Positions 16,682 through 25,759 of a DNA stretch of 64,000 bases are shown in pieces. The notes under the pieces were generated by a model, which made no database searches, was not told the origin of the DNA, and was given only the letters and a program-made list of their open reading frames with translations. The DNA is from G965198795 sp965198795. Its GTDB lineage: Bacteria > Pseudomonadota > Alphaproteobacteria > Rhodospirillales > Casp-alpha2. The stretch spans positions 310,001 to 374,000 of the forward strand of contig OZ240674.1 in the NCBI GenBank assembly GCA_965198795.1, given 5' to 3'. A program made the position numbers and the translations under genes. Position 1 is the first letter of the stretch. The number at the start of each line of letters is the position of its first letter.

Positions 16682-17704
16682 CTAAGCCACTTTCACGAGC
16701 TGCTTGCCCGTATTCGCCCCTTGCAACATGCCGATGAAGGCTTCAGGCGCCGCGTCGATGCCGTCTGCGATGGTCTCCTTGATCGTCAGAACGCGAGACG
16801 CCGCCAAGTCCGCGAGGCGGGCGCGTATCTCATCGCCCTTGTCGCCGAAGTCGCTTTGCAGAAAGCCCTGGATGCGGAGCCGTTTGTCGAAAATCAGCCG
16901 CGTGTTCCTCACCCCCGGCCAAGGGGCGCCGTCCCCGTCCGCGCTATACTGGCTTAGCACGCCGCAAACCGGCACGCGGGCGTAGTTGTTCAACGTGGTC
17001 AGAACGCCGTCCAGCATATCGCCGCCCACGTTGTCGAAATAGACGTCGACGCCGCTGGGCGCGGCTTCGCGGACGCGGGCCGACAAATCGCCGTCGGCCT
17101 TGTAATCAACACATGCGTCAAAGCCGAAATCCCGTTCGGCGACGCGGCACTTTTCCGGCCCGCCCGCGACGCCGACGGCGCGGCAGCCCCAGGCCTTGGC
17201 GAGTTGCCCAACGACGCAGCCGACCGATCCGGCGGCGGCGCTCACCAGCACCGTCTCGCCCGGCTGCGGATCGCCGATGAATTTCAAACCGCCCCAGGCG
17301 GTGACGCCGGAATTACCGCAAGCGCCGAGATAGGCGCTTAAGGGAACATTGTCCCTGTGCTTGACGATGAACTCGATATTGCCCCCGTCGGAGATCGAAT
17401 GGGTCTGCCAGCCAAAGCCGCCCACCACGTGGGCGCCGGCGGGAATATCGGAATTCCTGCTTTCCGCCACTTCCGCGACGCACCGTCCAACCATCACCTG
17501 GCCCGGCGTCATGGCGCCGCCCCGAAACTTCCAACGCGGGCTCATCAACATGCGCTGATAGGGATCAAGGGACAGGTACAGATGCCGCAGCAGCACTTGA
17601 CCATCCCGCAGCGCGGGGAGCGTCGCGGCGGCGAACTCGAAAGCGTCCGGCGTGGGCAGGCCGGCGGGTTCGTGTTTGAACAGAACTTGGCGGGTGTCGG
17701 TCAT
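16682..17704 (-). CDS. NADP-dependent MDR-family reductase (zinc-free, CurA/leukotriene reductase-like)
   Basis: This 340-residue medium-chain reductase begins QVLFKHEPAGLPTPDAFEF and has DPYQRMLMS and the nucleotide-binding GETVLVSAAAGSVGCVVGQLAKAWG. It also carries VDVYFDNVGGDMLDGVL, typical of the CurA, prostaglandin reductase and 2-alkenal reductase group. No zinc ligands of true alcohol dehydrogenases are present. It probably reduces C=C bonds of enones or aldehydes with NADPH; the substrate is unknown. It lies 19 bases upstream of the M19 gene on the same strand, so the two may be co-transcribed. Confidence 0.9.
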   Translation of the reverse strand: MTDTRQVLFKHEPAGLPTPDAFEFAAATLPALRDGQVLLRHLYLSLDPYQRMLMSPRWKFRGGAMTPGQVMVGRCVAEVAESRNSDIPAGAHVVGGFGWQTHSISDGGNIEFIVKHRDNVPLSAYLGACGNSGVTAWGGLKFIGDPQPGETVLVSAAAGSVGCVVGQLAKAWGCRAVGVAGGPEKCRVAERDFGFDACVDYKADGDLSARVREAAPSGVDVYFDNVGGDMLDGVLTTLNNYARVPVCGVLSQYSADGDGAPWPGVRNTRLIFDKRLRIQGFLQSDFGDKGDEIRARLADLAASRVLTIKETIADGIDAAPEAFIGMLQGANTGKQLVKVA

Positions 17705-17780
17705 GAAATATCTCTTCAGGCGCGTGGCCTTGAGTTAGGTGAGCCTGTCGGCCGCGGCCGTCAAGGGAAAGCCAAGGCGC

Positions 17781-17895
17781 CATTCCCGCAGCCGCAGGAG
17801 TTCAGCCGGACGGCCCGCGTTCCGGCTTGTCATGAGTGACGGTCAATGATCGGGCGACAAGGGACGCTCTCGCTCCCCGCCTTCGCGGGAATGAC
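17781..17895. repeat. Dispersed palindromic repeat, diverged copy
   Basis: The segment begins CATTCCCGCA and ends CGCGGGAATGAC. Between them GCCCGCGTTCC and ATGATCG..GA match the core of the copies at 345-461 and 46219-46320. It lies between the MDR gene and gcrA, in the spacer where transcription from gcrA ends and the upstream of the reductase begins. Confidence 0.55.
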
Positions 17896-17938
17896 GGAGC
17901 GGGGGCGCGGGAGGCGGATAAGGAATCTCCGTCAAGCC

Positions 17939-18319
17939 TTAAGCGGCGCGAACCTTACGACCGTCCTTGGTGATGCGGATATAGGCGTCGCCGCAGTGCG
18001 CTTTGCAATACGGCTTGTCTTCATGGACGCTTTCGCCACAGAAGTGGAAATCGGCGTCCCCCGGCTCCCCGACGGGCCAGCTGCACATACCCTGCTTCAA
18101 TTTCGCTAAAGTAACCAGATTTTCATCGACTTTGGGGTTTGCGTCTTCGGGGCGCTCCTTGATGGGCGAGCCGCGTTTTTTCAAACCGAGACGATGAACC
18201 TTGCCGATGACCGCGTTCTTCGTGACGCCCAACCGGCGGCCGATTTCGCTGGTCGGCAACCCTTCGTCCCAGAACGCGATCAAGGCGGTGATATTCTGCG
18301 GCGTCCACTCGAAAGACAT
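17939..18319 (-). CDS. gcrA: GcrA-type cell-cycle transcription regulator
   Basis: GcrA has 126 residues. The N-terminal helix-turn-helix, WTPQNITALIAFWDEGLPTSEIGRRLGVTKNAVIGKVHRLGL, covers about residues 5-45. A charged linker follows, and then a C-terminal region with CSWPVGEPGD and FCGE...YCKAH, the domain that contacts sigma-70. In Caulobacter GcrA works with CcrM methylation at GANTC to drive S-phase genes; the same role is inferred here. The gene stands alone, divergent from methylmalonyl-CoA mutase, with DnaA-box-like sites in the shared spacer. Confidence 0.95.
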   Translation of the reverse strand: MSFEWTPQNITALIAFWDEGLPTSEIGRRLGVTKNAVIGKVHRLGLKKRGSPIKERPEDANPKVDENLVTLAKLKQGMCSWPVGEPGDADFHFCGESVHEDKPYCKAHCGDAYIRITKDGRKVRAA

Positions 18320-18631
18320 GTTCTTAAGGCCCCCTGTCGCTGTCTTTTTCGCTGTCTTTTGCCGGTGACCCGGGATTAAACCGGACGTATAGTTTAGAAC
18401 CGGACTCTACATGTTGTATTCGCAGCTCGTTTCGTACACAAGAGTATGCCAATATATGGTGTGATCGTCAACGTGAATAACAATATTTTGTTATCCACGG
18501 CATATGTATGAGTTATCCCCAAAAATCAGCATATTCGCCGATTCGACTACGTATTTTCCCCTTGACCCGGAGCATTTGGATTGACGGAGGGGCGCGGTAT
18601 ACTCTGTTCATAACGTTCAGGAGTATGGCTT
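18320..18631. promoter_or_regulatory. gcrA/mcm divergent promoter region with DnaA-box-like sites
   Basis: This 312-base spacer is AT-rich relative to its neighbours. Three 9-mers within 50 bases resemble the DnaA box TTATNCACA with one mismatch each: CGTGAATAA at 18472-18480 (minus orientation), TTATCCACG at 18491-18499 and TTATCCCCA at 18513-18521. Two GANTC sites occur, GACTC at 18403-18407 and GATTC at 18540-18544. In Caulobacter DnaA activates gcrA and GcrA acts at GANTC, so the arrangement is plausible for cell-cycle control. The count of GANTC alone is about what chance gives. Confidence 0.45.
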
Positions 18632-20800
18632 GTGGAAAATCCCCCGAACGAGATGGCGGACAAACTGTCGGCTTGGACTGAACTCGCCAAAAAGGACCTG
18701 AAGGGACGCTCACCGGACGAACTCACCTGGGAGACGCCGGAAGGCATCCCGGTGAAGGCGCTCTACACCGCCGCCGACCTGGAGGGGCTTGAGCATGTGG
18801 ACAGCATGCCGGGCCTCGGTCCCTATCTTCGCGGGCCCCGTGCGACGATGTACGCCAACCGCCCCTGGACCATTCGTCAGTACGCGGGTTTCTCAACGGC
18901 GGAAGAAAGCAACAAGTTCTACCGGGACAATCTGGCGGCCGGGCAAAAGGGTCTTTCAGTCGCCTTCGACCTGGCGACCCACCGGGGCTATGACAGCGAC
19001 CACCCGCGCGTCTTTGGCGACGTGGGCAAGGCCGGCGTGGCGATTGACAGCGTCGAGGACATGAAAATCCTGTTCGACGGCATTCCGCTGGACCGGATGT
19101 CCGTATCCATGACCATGAACGGCGCCGTGCTGCCCGTGCTTGCGGGCTATATCGTCGCGGCGGAGGAACAAGGCGTCGCCGCGGAGAAACTTTCCGGCAC
19201 CATTCAGAACGACATCCTGAAAGAGTTCATGGTGCGGAACACCTACATCTATCCGCCGGCGCCCAGCATGCGGATAGTCGCCGACATTATCGAGTACACG
19301 GCGCTCAACATGCCCAAGTTCAACTCTATCTCCATCTCCGGCTATCACATGCAAGAAGCGGGCGCGACCGCCGTACAGGAACTCGCCTTCACGCTGGCTG
19401 ACGGTCTGGAGTATGTCCGGGCCGCGAGGGCGAAAGGGTTGCCGGTAGACAAGTTCGCGCCCCGCCTGTCGTTTTTCTTCGCCATCGGCATGAACTTCTT
19501 CATGGAGGCGGCCAAACTCCGCGCCGCGCGTCTGCTGTGGTCGGAATTGATGGCCCGGTTCGAACCGGAAGACCCGCGGTCTTCCATGCTCCGCACCCAT
19601 TGCCAGACTTCCGGCGTCTCGTTGACGGCGAAGGATCCCTACAACAACGTCATCCGGACGACAATTGAATGCCTGGCCGCCGTGCTGGGCGGCGCCCAGT
19701 CCCTGCATACGAACGCGCTGGACGAGGCCATCGCGCTCCCGACGCCGTTCTCGGCCCGCATTGCGCGGAACACCCAGTTAATCGTTCAGGAAGAGACTGG
19801 TATCCCGGCAGTCGTCGATCCGCTAGGCGGCAGCTATTACGTCGAGGCGTTGACGGCGTCCCTCGCCAATGAGGCGCGCAAGCTGATCGGCGAGGTGGAA
19901 GATTTGGGCGGCATGACCAAGGCCGTTGAGGAGGGCCTTCCCAAACGCCGCATTGAGGAAGCCGCGGCCCGCAAGCAGGCCCGGATCGACAAGGGCGAAG
20001 AAGTGGTCGTCGGCGTCAACAAGTACCCGGCCCCGGAAGGCGCGGAAGACGCGTTGGATATCCTAGATGTGGACAACGCCGCCGTCCGGGACGCCCAAGT
20101 GGCCCGCCTGCGGACCGTCCGCGGCGCCCGCGACCAAGCGGCGTGCGACGCGGCGCTGGCGGCGCTTACGTCGGCGGCCGGGGACGGCGCGGGCAATCTG
20201 CTTGAGTTAGCCGTAGAAGCCGTCCGTAAACGGGCGACAGTCGGTGAGATTTCCGATGCGCTTGAGAGGATTTTCCAGCGTCACCGGGCGAACCACCAAT
20301 CCATTTCGGGCGTTTACGGCTCCGCCTATCAGGGCGACGAGGGATTCGAGAGAATCCGTTCGGACGTCGCCGCCTTCGCCAAAAAAGAAGGCCGCCGGCC
20401 CCGCATGCTGGTCGTCAAAATGGGCCAGGACGGTCACGACCGGGGCGCCAAAGTCATCGCCACGGCCTTCGCCGACATCGGTTTTGACGTCGACGTCGGC
20501 CCGCTGTTCCAAACCCCCGGCGAAGCCGCCCGCCAGGCCATTGAGAACGACGTGCATATTATCGGCGTCTCATCCCAGGCTGCGGGGCACAAAACCCTCG
20601 TCCCCGTCCTGATCGACGAACTCAAAAAACAGAACGCCGGCGACATCCTCGTCGTCTGCGGCGGCGTCATCCCGGAGCGGGATTACGCCGTGCTAAAAGA
20701 AGCCGGCGTCTCCGCCATCTACGGCCCCGGCACGAACATTCCGGCGGCGGCTGCTGAAATTCTCGGGCTTTTGCGCGATCAGCCCATGGCGGCGGAATAA
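18632..20800 (+). CDS. scpA: Methylmalonyl-CoA mutase (large, B12-binding subunit)
   Basis: The 722-residue single-chain mutase interconverts methylmalonyl-CoA and succinyl-CoA. The N-terminal TIM barrel holds RPWTIRQYAGFSTAEESN and the CoA-binding region. The linker and C-terminal cobalamin domain begin near residue 590 with the cobalt ligand motif DGHDRGAK. The GTG at 18632 is preceded by AGGAG with 9-base spacing and is preferred over the ATG at 18653. It stands alone and ends against convergent aatA. No MeaB/ArgK chaperone or propionyl-CoA carboxylase gene is in the window. Confidence 0.96.
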   Translation: MENPPNEMADKLSAWTELAKKDLKGRSPDELTWETPEGIPVKALYTAADLEGLEHVDSMPGLGPYLRGPRATMYANRPWTIRQYAGFSTAEESNKFYRDNLAAGQKGLSVAFDLATHRGYDSDHPRVFGDVGKAGVAIDSVEDMKILFDGIPLDRMSVSMTMNGAVLPVLAGYIVAAEEQGVAAEKLSGTIQNDILKEFMVRNTYIYPPAPSMRIVADIIEYTALNMPKFNSISISGYHMQEAGATAVQELAFTLADGLEYVRAARAKGLPVDKFAPRLSFFFAIGMNFFMEAAKLRAARLLWSELMARFEPEDPRSSMLRTHCQTSGVSLTAKDPYNNVIRTTIECLAAVLGGAQSLHTNALDEAIALPTPFSARIARNTQLIVQEETGIPAVVDPLGGSYYVEALTASLANEARKLIGEVEDLGGMTKAVEEGLPKRRIEEAAARKQARIDKGEEVVVGVNKYPAPEGAEDALDILDVDNAAVRDAQVARLRTVRGARDQAACDAALAALTSAAGDGAGNLLELAVEAVRKRATVGEISDALERIFQRHRANHQSISGVYGSAYQGDEGFERIRSDVAAFAKKEGRRPRMLVVKMGQDGHDRGAKVIATAFADIGFDVDVGPLFQTPGEAARQAIENDVHIIGVSSQAAGHKTLVPVLIDELKKQNAGDILVVCGGVIPERDYAVLKEAGVSAIYGPGTNIPAAAAEILGLLRDQPMAAE

Positions 20801-20806
20801 TCCGGC

Positions 20807-20838
20807 CCGAGCGGCGGTCCCGCCCCCCGCCGCCTCGG
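20807..20838. terminator. GC-rich hairpin between convergent scpA and aatA
   Basis: CCGAGCGGCGG and CCGCCGCCTCGG can pair over 11 bp with one bulge around an 8-9 base loop. It sits between two convergent stop codons. There is no T-tract on either side, so it may be a weak bidirectional terminator or an RNA-stabilising hairpin. Confidence 0.4.
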
Positions 20839-20908
20839 CGCGCCGCCTGGGCTGGATTTGGGGCGGCGAATGATCGCGGCCCGAGCCGAAAGACTCTGCC
20901 CGGAAGCC

Positions 20909-22111
20909 TCAGGTCAGATTGGCGCACGCCCGCTGAATCCGTTGACAGGCGTCTTTCAAGAGGTCCGTGCCCGTCGCGTAGGAGATCCTCATATAAGGCG
21001 CCAGGCCGAACGCGGTTCCCTGCACGGCGGCGACGCCTTCCGTTTCCAGGATAAACGTGACGAAGTCCTCATCCGTCTCAATCGTCTTCCCATCCGGGGT
21101 TTTCGTGCCGATGACGCCTTCCAGATTCGGATAGACGTAGAACGCCCCTTCCGGCGTCGCGCAAGAAACGCCACGGGCCTGATTCAGCATGCTGACGGCC
21201 AAATCCCGGCGTTCCTTGAACACCATATTGTGCTTCTCGACAAAATCATGGGGACCGTTCAACGCGGCGACGGCGGCGGCTTGGGAAACGGCGGCCGTAT
21301 GCGTGATGCCCTGTGATTGAACCTTGGTCATGGCCTTGATCAGCCCGGCCGGGCCGCCGGCGAAGCCCACACGCCAGCCGGTCATGCAATAGGTCTTGGA
21401 CATGCCGTTCATGGTGAGCGTGCGCTCATAAAGCTGCGGCTCCACCTCGGCGATAGTGGAAAACTCGAAGCCCTCATAGACTAGGTGCTCGTAAATATCA
21501 TCGGTCAGCACCCAGACATTCGGATGCTTCATCAGCACATCGGCGAGCGCCTTCAGATCGCCCCTGGTGTAGGCCGAGCCCGTCGGGTTCGACGGCGAAT
21601 TCAACAAAAGCCATTTGGTTTTCGGCGTAATGGCCGCTTCCAGTTGCTCGGGCGTCAGCTTGAAATTGCCGGCTCCGCCGCATTCAACGATTTTCGGCAC
21701 ACCGCCAAACAGCAGCGTGATATCCGGATAGCTGACCCAATAAGGGGCCGGAATGATGACCTCGTCACCCGGATTCAACGTCGCCATGAAGGCGTTGAAG
21801 ATGACCGGTTTGCCGCCGCAACTGACGTGAATCTGGTCGCGCGCGTAATCAAGCGCGTTGTCTCGCTTGAACTTGGCGATGATGGCGTCTTGAAGTTCGG
21901 GAATACCGTTCACTGCGGTGTAGCGGGTCATTCCGTCATCCAACGCCTTCTTCGCCGCCGCGATGATGTGGGCGGGCGTGTCGAAATCGGGTTCGCCGGC
22001 GCCCAGGCCGATCACATCCTTGCCGGCGGCCTTGAGGTCGCGGGCTTTTTGCGTAACGGCGATGGTGGGGCTCGGCTTGATCGCGCTCAGACGATCGGCG
22101 ACGAAGGACAT
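20909..22111 (-). CDS. aatA: Class I aspartate aminotransferase (PLP)
   Basis: The protein has 400 residues. Motifs are VIGLGAGEPDFDTPAHI, the cofactor-contacting NSPSNPTGSAY, and the PLP Lys in MNGMSKTYCMTGWRVGFAGGP. This matches the fold-type I subgroup Igamma enzymes of alphaproteobacteria that interconvert aspartate and oxaloacetate (some also use prephenate). I use ATG 22111, where GAGGA lies 7 bases upstream. The frame is open to 22246, but the extension has no similarity to the family. Confidence 0.95.
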   Translation of the reverse strand: MSFVADRLSAIKPSPTIAVTQKARDLKAAGKDVIGLGAGEPDFDTPAHIIAAAKKALDDGMTRYTAVNGIPELQDAIIAKFKRDNALDYARDQIHVSCGGKPVIFNAFMATLNPGDEVIIPAPYWVSYPDITLLFGGVPKIVECGGAGNFKLTPEQLEAAITPKTKWLLLNSPSNPTGSAYTRGDLKALADVLMKHPNVWVLTDDIYEHLVYEGFEFSTIAEVEPQLYERTLTMNGMSKTYCMTGWRVGFAGGPAGLIKAMTKVQSQGITHTAAVSQAAAVAALNGPHDFVEKHNMVFKERRDLAVSMLNQARGVSCATPEGAFYVYPNLEGVIGTKTPDGKTIETDEDFVTFILETEGVAAVQGTAFGLAPYMRISYATGTDLLKDACQRIQRACANLT

Positions 22112-22333
22112 AACGGTTTCCTCGATCCAGAAAATTCCAGGTTTGTCGGGGGCTTCCCAAACGGTTGGGCAGGGTACGCCTGTCGAGGCGGAGCCGCAAG
22201 CCAACAAGACGGCCCTTTGCGGTTGAGCCACGAAATTTTGCCTCAATATTGTCCCATTCCCCGCGAAATTTCGCCTTGTTTAAAGAGCTTTTTATTCAGA
22301 GTCATCCACCAGACGCCCAAGGAGTTCGCGATC

Positions 22334-24583
22334 ATGCGACGCCCCCGCCGGAAGGCCGCCCTCGCCTATCAGCCAGCCTTCGCCCTGTTGACCTTCGCCG
22401 CCGCGCTGATCGCCATGACCGTGATCACCATTGTCAGCACCCCAAAAGCCCGGGCGGAGGGGCGCGCCGCACCGCCGGCGGCGATGAACCTGGGCGGTTT
22501 GTTTGTTCCAGCGAATGACGGCGGAACGGGTGTGATTCCGGCTCCTCTCCTGGGCGCGGAGATCAAGGTCGATGTCAGCGGCGTCGTCGCGCGAACCACC
22601 GTCACGCATATCTTCAAGAACCCGGCCAAGGTTTGGACGGAAGCAATCTATACCCATCCGCTGCCTGAAAAAAGCGCGGTTGACGAACTGCGTATGCTGG
22701 CGGGCGGGCGCGTCGCCGAGGGCGTCATCAAGGAAAAGGGCGAGGCCAAACGCATCTATGCGCAAGCCAGGAAATCGGGCAACCGGGCGAGTCTGGCGGA
22801 GCGGCAGCGCCCCAACATCTTCACGACCGCGCTCGCCAACCTAGGTCCGGATGAGACCATCCGCGTCGAGATCGGTTTTCAAGAGCGTCTGGATTTCCGG
22901 GACGGCGCCTTTCGCTTAAACCTGCCGCTCGTCGTTGGCCCTCGCCATATCCCCGGCGGCGACCCGCTGGTCAACACGAACGGCAGTCCCTTCACCGGCA
23001 CCGGACGGGCGCCGAATAACTCGTCTGTGCCCGACGCATCGGAGATCACTCCGCCCCTTCGGCCGGAAGAAGAAGGTGTCGGAAATCCAGTGACCATCGA
23101 GGTCACGCTGGATGCGGGCTTCCGTATCGGCACGCTCGCCAGTTCCACCCACGCCGTCGAGATAAGCGGTGTCGGCACGGACCACGCCGTGGTGACCCTC
23201 AAGGGTGAAGCCGCGCCGGCGGTCAAAGACTTCGAACTGATCTGGACGCCGGAACCCATGGACAGTCCCCAAGCCGGTCTCTTCTGGGAAGAAATTGACG
23301 GTCGGCGCCACGGCTTGCTCTTGGTTATGCCGCCGCGATGGGCGGTCTTCGAGAAAGCCCCGAAACCCGCGCGCGACGTGATCTTCATCATCGATACATC
23401 GGACTCCATGCAAGGCTCCTCTATGGAGCAAGCCAAGCGCGCCCTGATGCTGGCGCTTGATCGCTTGACGCCCCGGGACTCCTTTCAAATCATCCGGTTC
23501 GGCGATCAACCGCAAGGTTTCCCGCCGGGCCCCGTCCGGGTTGACGCCGCCAGTATCGCCGAGGCCAAGGCCTTCGTCGGCGCTCTCCAAGCCAACGGCG
23601 GGACGGAAATGGTCCGGGCCGTGGACATGGCGCTGAGCAGCCGGAAGCCGGAGGACGGCCGTCTCCGCCAAGTGGTGATGATCACGGACGGCGCCATCGG
23701 CGGCGAAGATCACCTGTTACGCCTGATCGATCTAAAATTGGGCAATGCGCGCTTGTTCACCGTCGGCGTCGGCGCGGCGCCCAATGGTTATCTGATGCGC
23801 GAAGCCGCCCAAGCCGGCCGGGGAACCTTCACCTTCATCCCATCCGGCGGCGACGTCCCGGGCCGGATGGAGGCGCTGTTCAAGAAACTGGAACGCCCGG
23901 CGTTGACCGACCTGACCCTCGCCTGGCCCGCAGGCGTCAAGCCGTCCGTCTGGCCGAACCCGTTGCCTGATCTGTACCCGGGCGAGCCCATCGCCGCCCT
24001 GATGACGTTACCAAGGGGCGCCGATCAAGTCCGCATCGGCGGATTGTTCGGCGGCGCCCGTTGGGAGACCAAGGTCACGCTGAAAGACGGCCGCGCCAAT
24101 CCGGGCGTCGCCGCGCTTTGGGCGCGGGAAAAAGTCGCCTCGCTGCAAAACGATATGCGCCGGCTCCACGACCAGGATTGGGAGATCGCCAGGCGGGAGA
24201 TCATCGCGACGTCGCTGCGGTATTCCCTGGTGGGCGCACACACCTCCCTCGTCGCCGTTGACCGCGCGCAAGGCCCGCCCGAGGGCGAAAAACCCGTCAG
24301 CAAGAACGTGCCGACCAATTTACCAGAAGGCTGGGACCGGGACGCCGCCGCGCAGGAAGTTTCGCCGCGCTCGGCGCCCCCGCCGAACACACAAGCCTTC
24401 GCGCCGCGGCACTTTGACCGGTATCCGGAAATTTTCCAGACCGCTTTGAAGACGGGCGGCGTGCCGCTCTCCTCTCTGCCGCAAGGCTCGACGGCGGCGG
24501 CCCTCTTCATGCTGCTGGGATCGCTGTTCGTGGCGCTGGCGGGCGTCATTCTCTGGCGCGCCAGTAAGCGGGAAGACTCGTAA
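22334..24583 (+). CDS. VIT and VWA domain surface protein, marine proteobacterial sortase target type
   Basis: The protein has 749 residues. A basic N-terminus (MRRPRRK) and hydrophobic segment (FALLTFAAALIAMTVITIV) form a signal or anchor. A VIT domain follows at about 60-180 (VARTTVTHIFKNP, EAIYTHPLPEKSAVDELRM). The VWA domain carries the MIDAS DTSDS at 354-358. The C-terminus has LPQGS at 715-719, then a membrane helix and RASKRE, a classic sorting signal. Start ATG has GGAG 9 bases upstream. The open frame upstream to 21485 is antisense to aatA and not part of the gene. It is followed after 4 bases by the sortase. Its ligand is unknown. Confidence 0.93.
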   Translation: MRRPRRKAALAYQPAFALLTFAAALIAMTVITIVSTPKARAEGRAAPPAAMNLGGLFVPANDGGTGVIPAPLLGAEIKVDVSGVVARTTVTHIFKNPAKVWTEAIYTHPLPEKSAVDELRMLAGGRVAEGVIKEKGEAKRIYAQARKSGNRASLAERQRPNIFTTALANLGPDETIRVEIGFQERLDFRDGAFRLNLPLVVGPRHIPGGDPLVNTNGSPFTGTGRAPNNSSVPDASEITPPLRPEEEGVGNPVTIEVTLDAGFRIGTLASSTHAVEISGVGTDHAVVTLKGEAAPAVKDFELIWTPEPMDSPQAGLFWEEIDGRRHGLLLVMPPRWAVFEKAPKPARDVIFIIDTSDSMQGSSMEQAKRALMLALDRLTPRDSFQIIRFGDQPQGFPPGPVRVDAASIAEAKAFVGALQANGGTEMVRAVDMALSSRKPEDGRLRQVVMITDGAIGGEDHLLRLIDLKLGNARLFTVGVGAAPNGYLMREAAQAGRGTFTFIPSGGDVPGRMEALFKKLERPALTDLTLAWPAGVKPSVWPNPLPDLYPGEPIAALMTLPRGADQVRIGGLFGGARWETKVTLKDGRANPGVAALWAREKVASLQNDMRRLHDQDWEIARREIIATSLRYSLVGAHTSLVAVDRAQGPPEGEKPVSKNVPTNLPEGWDRDAAAQEVSPRSAPPPNTQAFAPRHFDRYPEIFQTALKTGGVPLSSLPQGSTAAALFMLLGSLFVALAGVILWRASKREDS

Positions 24584-24587
24584 GACC

Positions 24588-25154
24588 ATGCGCCGCTATG
24601 TAAAGCCCGCATGTTACGCCTTGGCCGGGGCGGGCGCCGCCGCCTTCCTGTGGGGCGCTTGGATTCCGGTCAAGGCGGTCGCCGCGCAAGTGCTGCTGGA
24701 TCACGCCTGGGCTGAAGTCCAACAAGGCAATCCAAACGCCAAACCCTGGCCCTGGGCGGATACGTCCCCTATCGCCTGGGTCGGCGTTCCCCGTTTGGGT
24801 GAGGGGACCTTGGTCCTGGCGGGCGGCCAAGGACGCACGCTCGCCCTCGGCCCCGGTCATGTGGACGGCACGGCGCTTCCCGGCCGACGGGGCCACAGCG
24901 TGATCGGCGCGCATCGCGACACCCACTTCGCGTTTTTAAAGGACGCCAAGATGGGGGACGAGGTTTTGGTGGAACGCCCCGATGGACGAGTGAAGCGCTA
25001 CCGGGTGAGCGATATGACTGTCTTGGACATTACCCAAGAGCGTTTCCTGCACCATCCGGACGCGGACCTGCTGACCCTCGTCACATGCTTTCCGTTTGAC
25101 GATTGGACGCCAGAAGGCCCGCTCCGGTTCGTGGTGACGGCGGAAGCGGTTTAG
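24588..25154 (+). CDS. Sortase of the proteobacterial VIT/VWA-linked type
   Basis: The 188-residue transpeptidase has an N-terminal membrane segment (ACYALAGAGAAAFLWGAW) and a C-terminal sortase barrel. The catalytic residues are His109 in VIGAHRDTHF, Cys167 in LTLVTCFPF and Arg180 in GPLRFVV. It should cut the LPQGS motif of the protein encoded immediately upstream and join it to a nucleophile in the envelope. Such one-sortase, one-substrate pairs are known in Gram-negative marine bacteria under the TIGRFAM sortase/target families. The attachment point in this cell envelope is not established. Confidence 0.93.
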   Translation: MRRYVKPACYALAGAGAAAFLWGAWIPVKAVAAQVLLDHAWAEVQQGNPNAKPWPWADTSPIAWVGVPRLGEGTLVLAGGQGRTLALGPGHVDGTALPGRRGHSVIGAHRDTHFAFLKDAKMGDEVLVERPDGRVKRYRVSDMTVLDITQERFLHHPDADLLTLVTCFPFDDWTPEGPLRFVVTAEAV

Positions 25155-25376
25155 CCCGTCTTTTCACGTCATGCCCGCGAAGGCGGAAATCCGCTGTAAA
25201 AGAGCAGTTCCCGGCGCCGCGCCCGCGGTCAAAATTTCATGCCGGGAACCCGCCCCGCCGACGCGGCCGCGCGCGCGCCTCTTCATGGCCGGCATGGCCG
25301 GTTTCTGACTATTAACAGGACATGATCGCACCGCGTATGAGATGGGACGACGGCGGACAAACGCCGGCGGCCTCGC

Positions 25377-25742
25377 TTATCCGGGGTGTGTGGTCAGCCG
25401 GTTGGCAATCAGACCGAAGAAGACAGGCGGCTTAATCTCAGCCGTATAGCGCCAGCCCAAATGGGCGCCGCAGCCCGTACAAAACCCAATCGCCCAGGCG
25501 CGGCCGGTGAACCAGGTGAATTCTTCCGTTTCATTTCCGGCGGCCCGCGCGCCCGGCGCTTTACGAAACAGACGCACGTCAAACGTCAGTCCCGCGGGGT
25601 TGGTGAACCTATGCCGATGATTACCGTTTAACGCCACCGCCCAACGGATTCGAGTGACGAGTTCATGGCATCTCGCGCAGTAAACGCCATCGTCCGCACA
25701 GAGCGCTGTCCCGCCGTCCTTTTCCGGCGCCATGTCGAACAT
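25377..25742 (-). CDS. CULT-domain (cereblon-like) small protein
   Basis: The 121-residue protein is essentially one CULT domain. Zinc ligands are Cys22/Cys25 (CARC) and Cys88/Cys91 (CTGC). Trp77, Trp83 and Trp97 have the same spacing (6 and 14) as the tri-Trp pocket of human cereblon that binds thalidomide, and Tyr99 occupies the place of its fourth aromatic residue. Bacterial homologues bind uracil-like and glutarimide ligands in vitro; the natural ligand is unknown. It starts 17 bases after the GNAT gene and ends the chemotaxis gene series, so it is probably co-transcribed with cheR and cheB. Confidence 0.88.
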   Translation of the reverse strand: MFDMAPEKDGGTALCADDGVYCARCHELVTRIRWAVALNGNHRHRFTNPAGLTFDVRLFRKAPGARAAGNETEEFTWFTGRAWAIGFCTGCGAHLGWRYTAEIKPPVFFGLIANRLTTHPG

Positions 25743-25759
25743 GAACGCCCGTCCTTTCG

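Noticed and set aside
18320..18631. Chromosomal replication origin
   Set aside because: Only three imperfect DnaA-like boxes and no origin-associated genes (hemE, parAB, dnaA, dnaN) nearby; gcrA regulation is the simpler reading.
21485..22333. Long N-terminal extension of the VIT/VWA protein frame
   Set aside because: It is antisense to aatA and lacks domain similarity. The ATG at 22334 has a ribosome site and a signal-peptide-like start.
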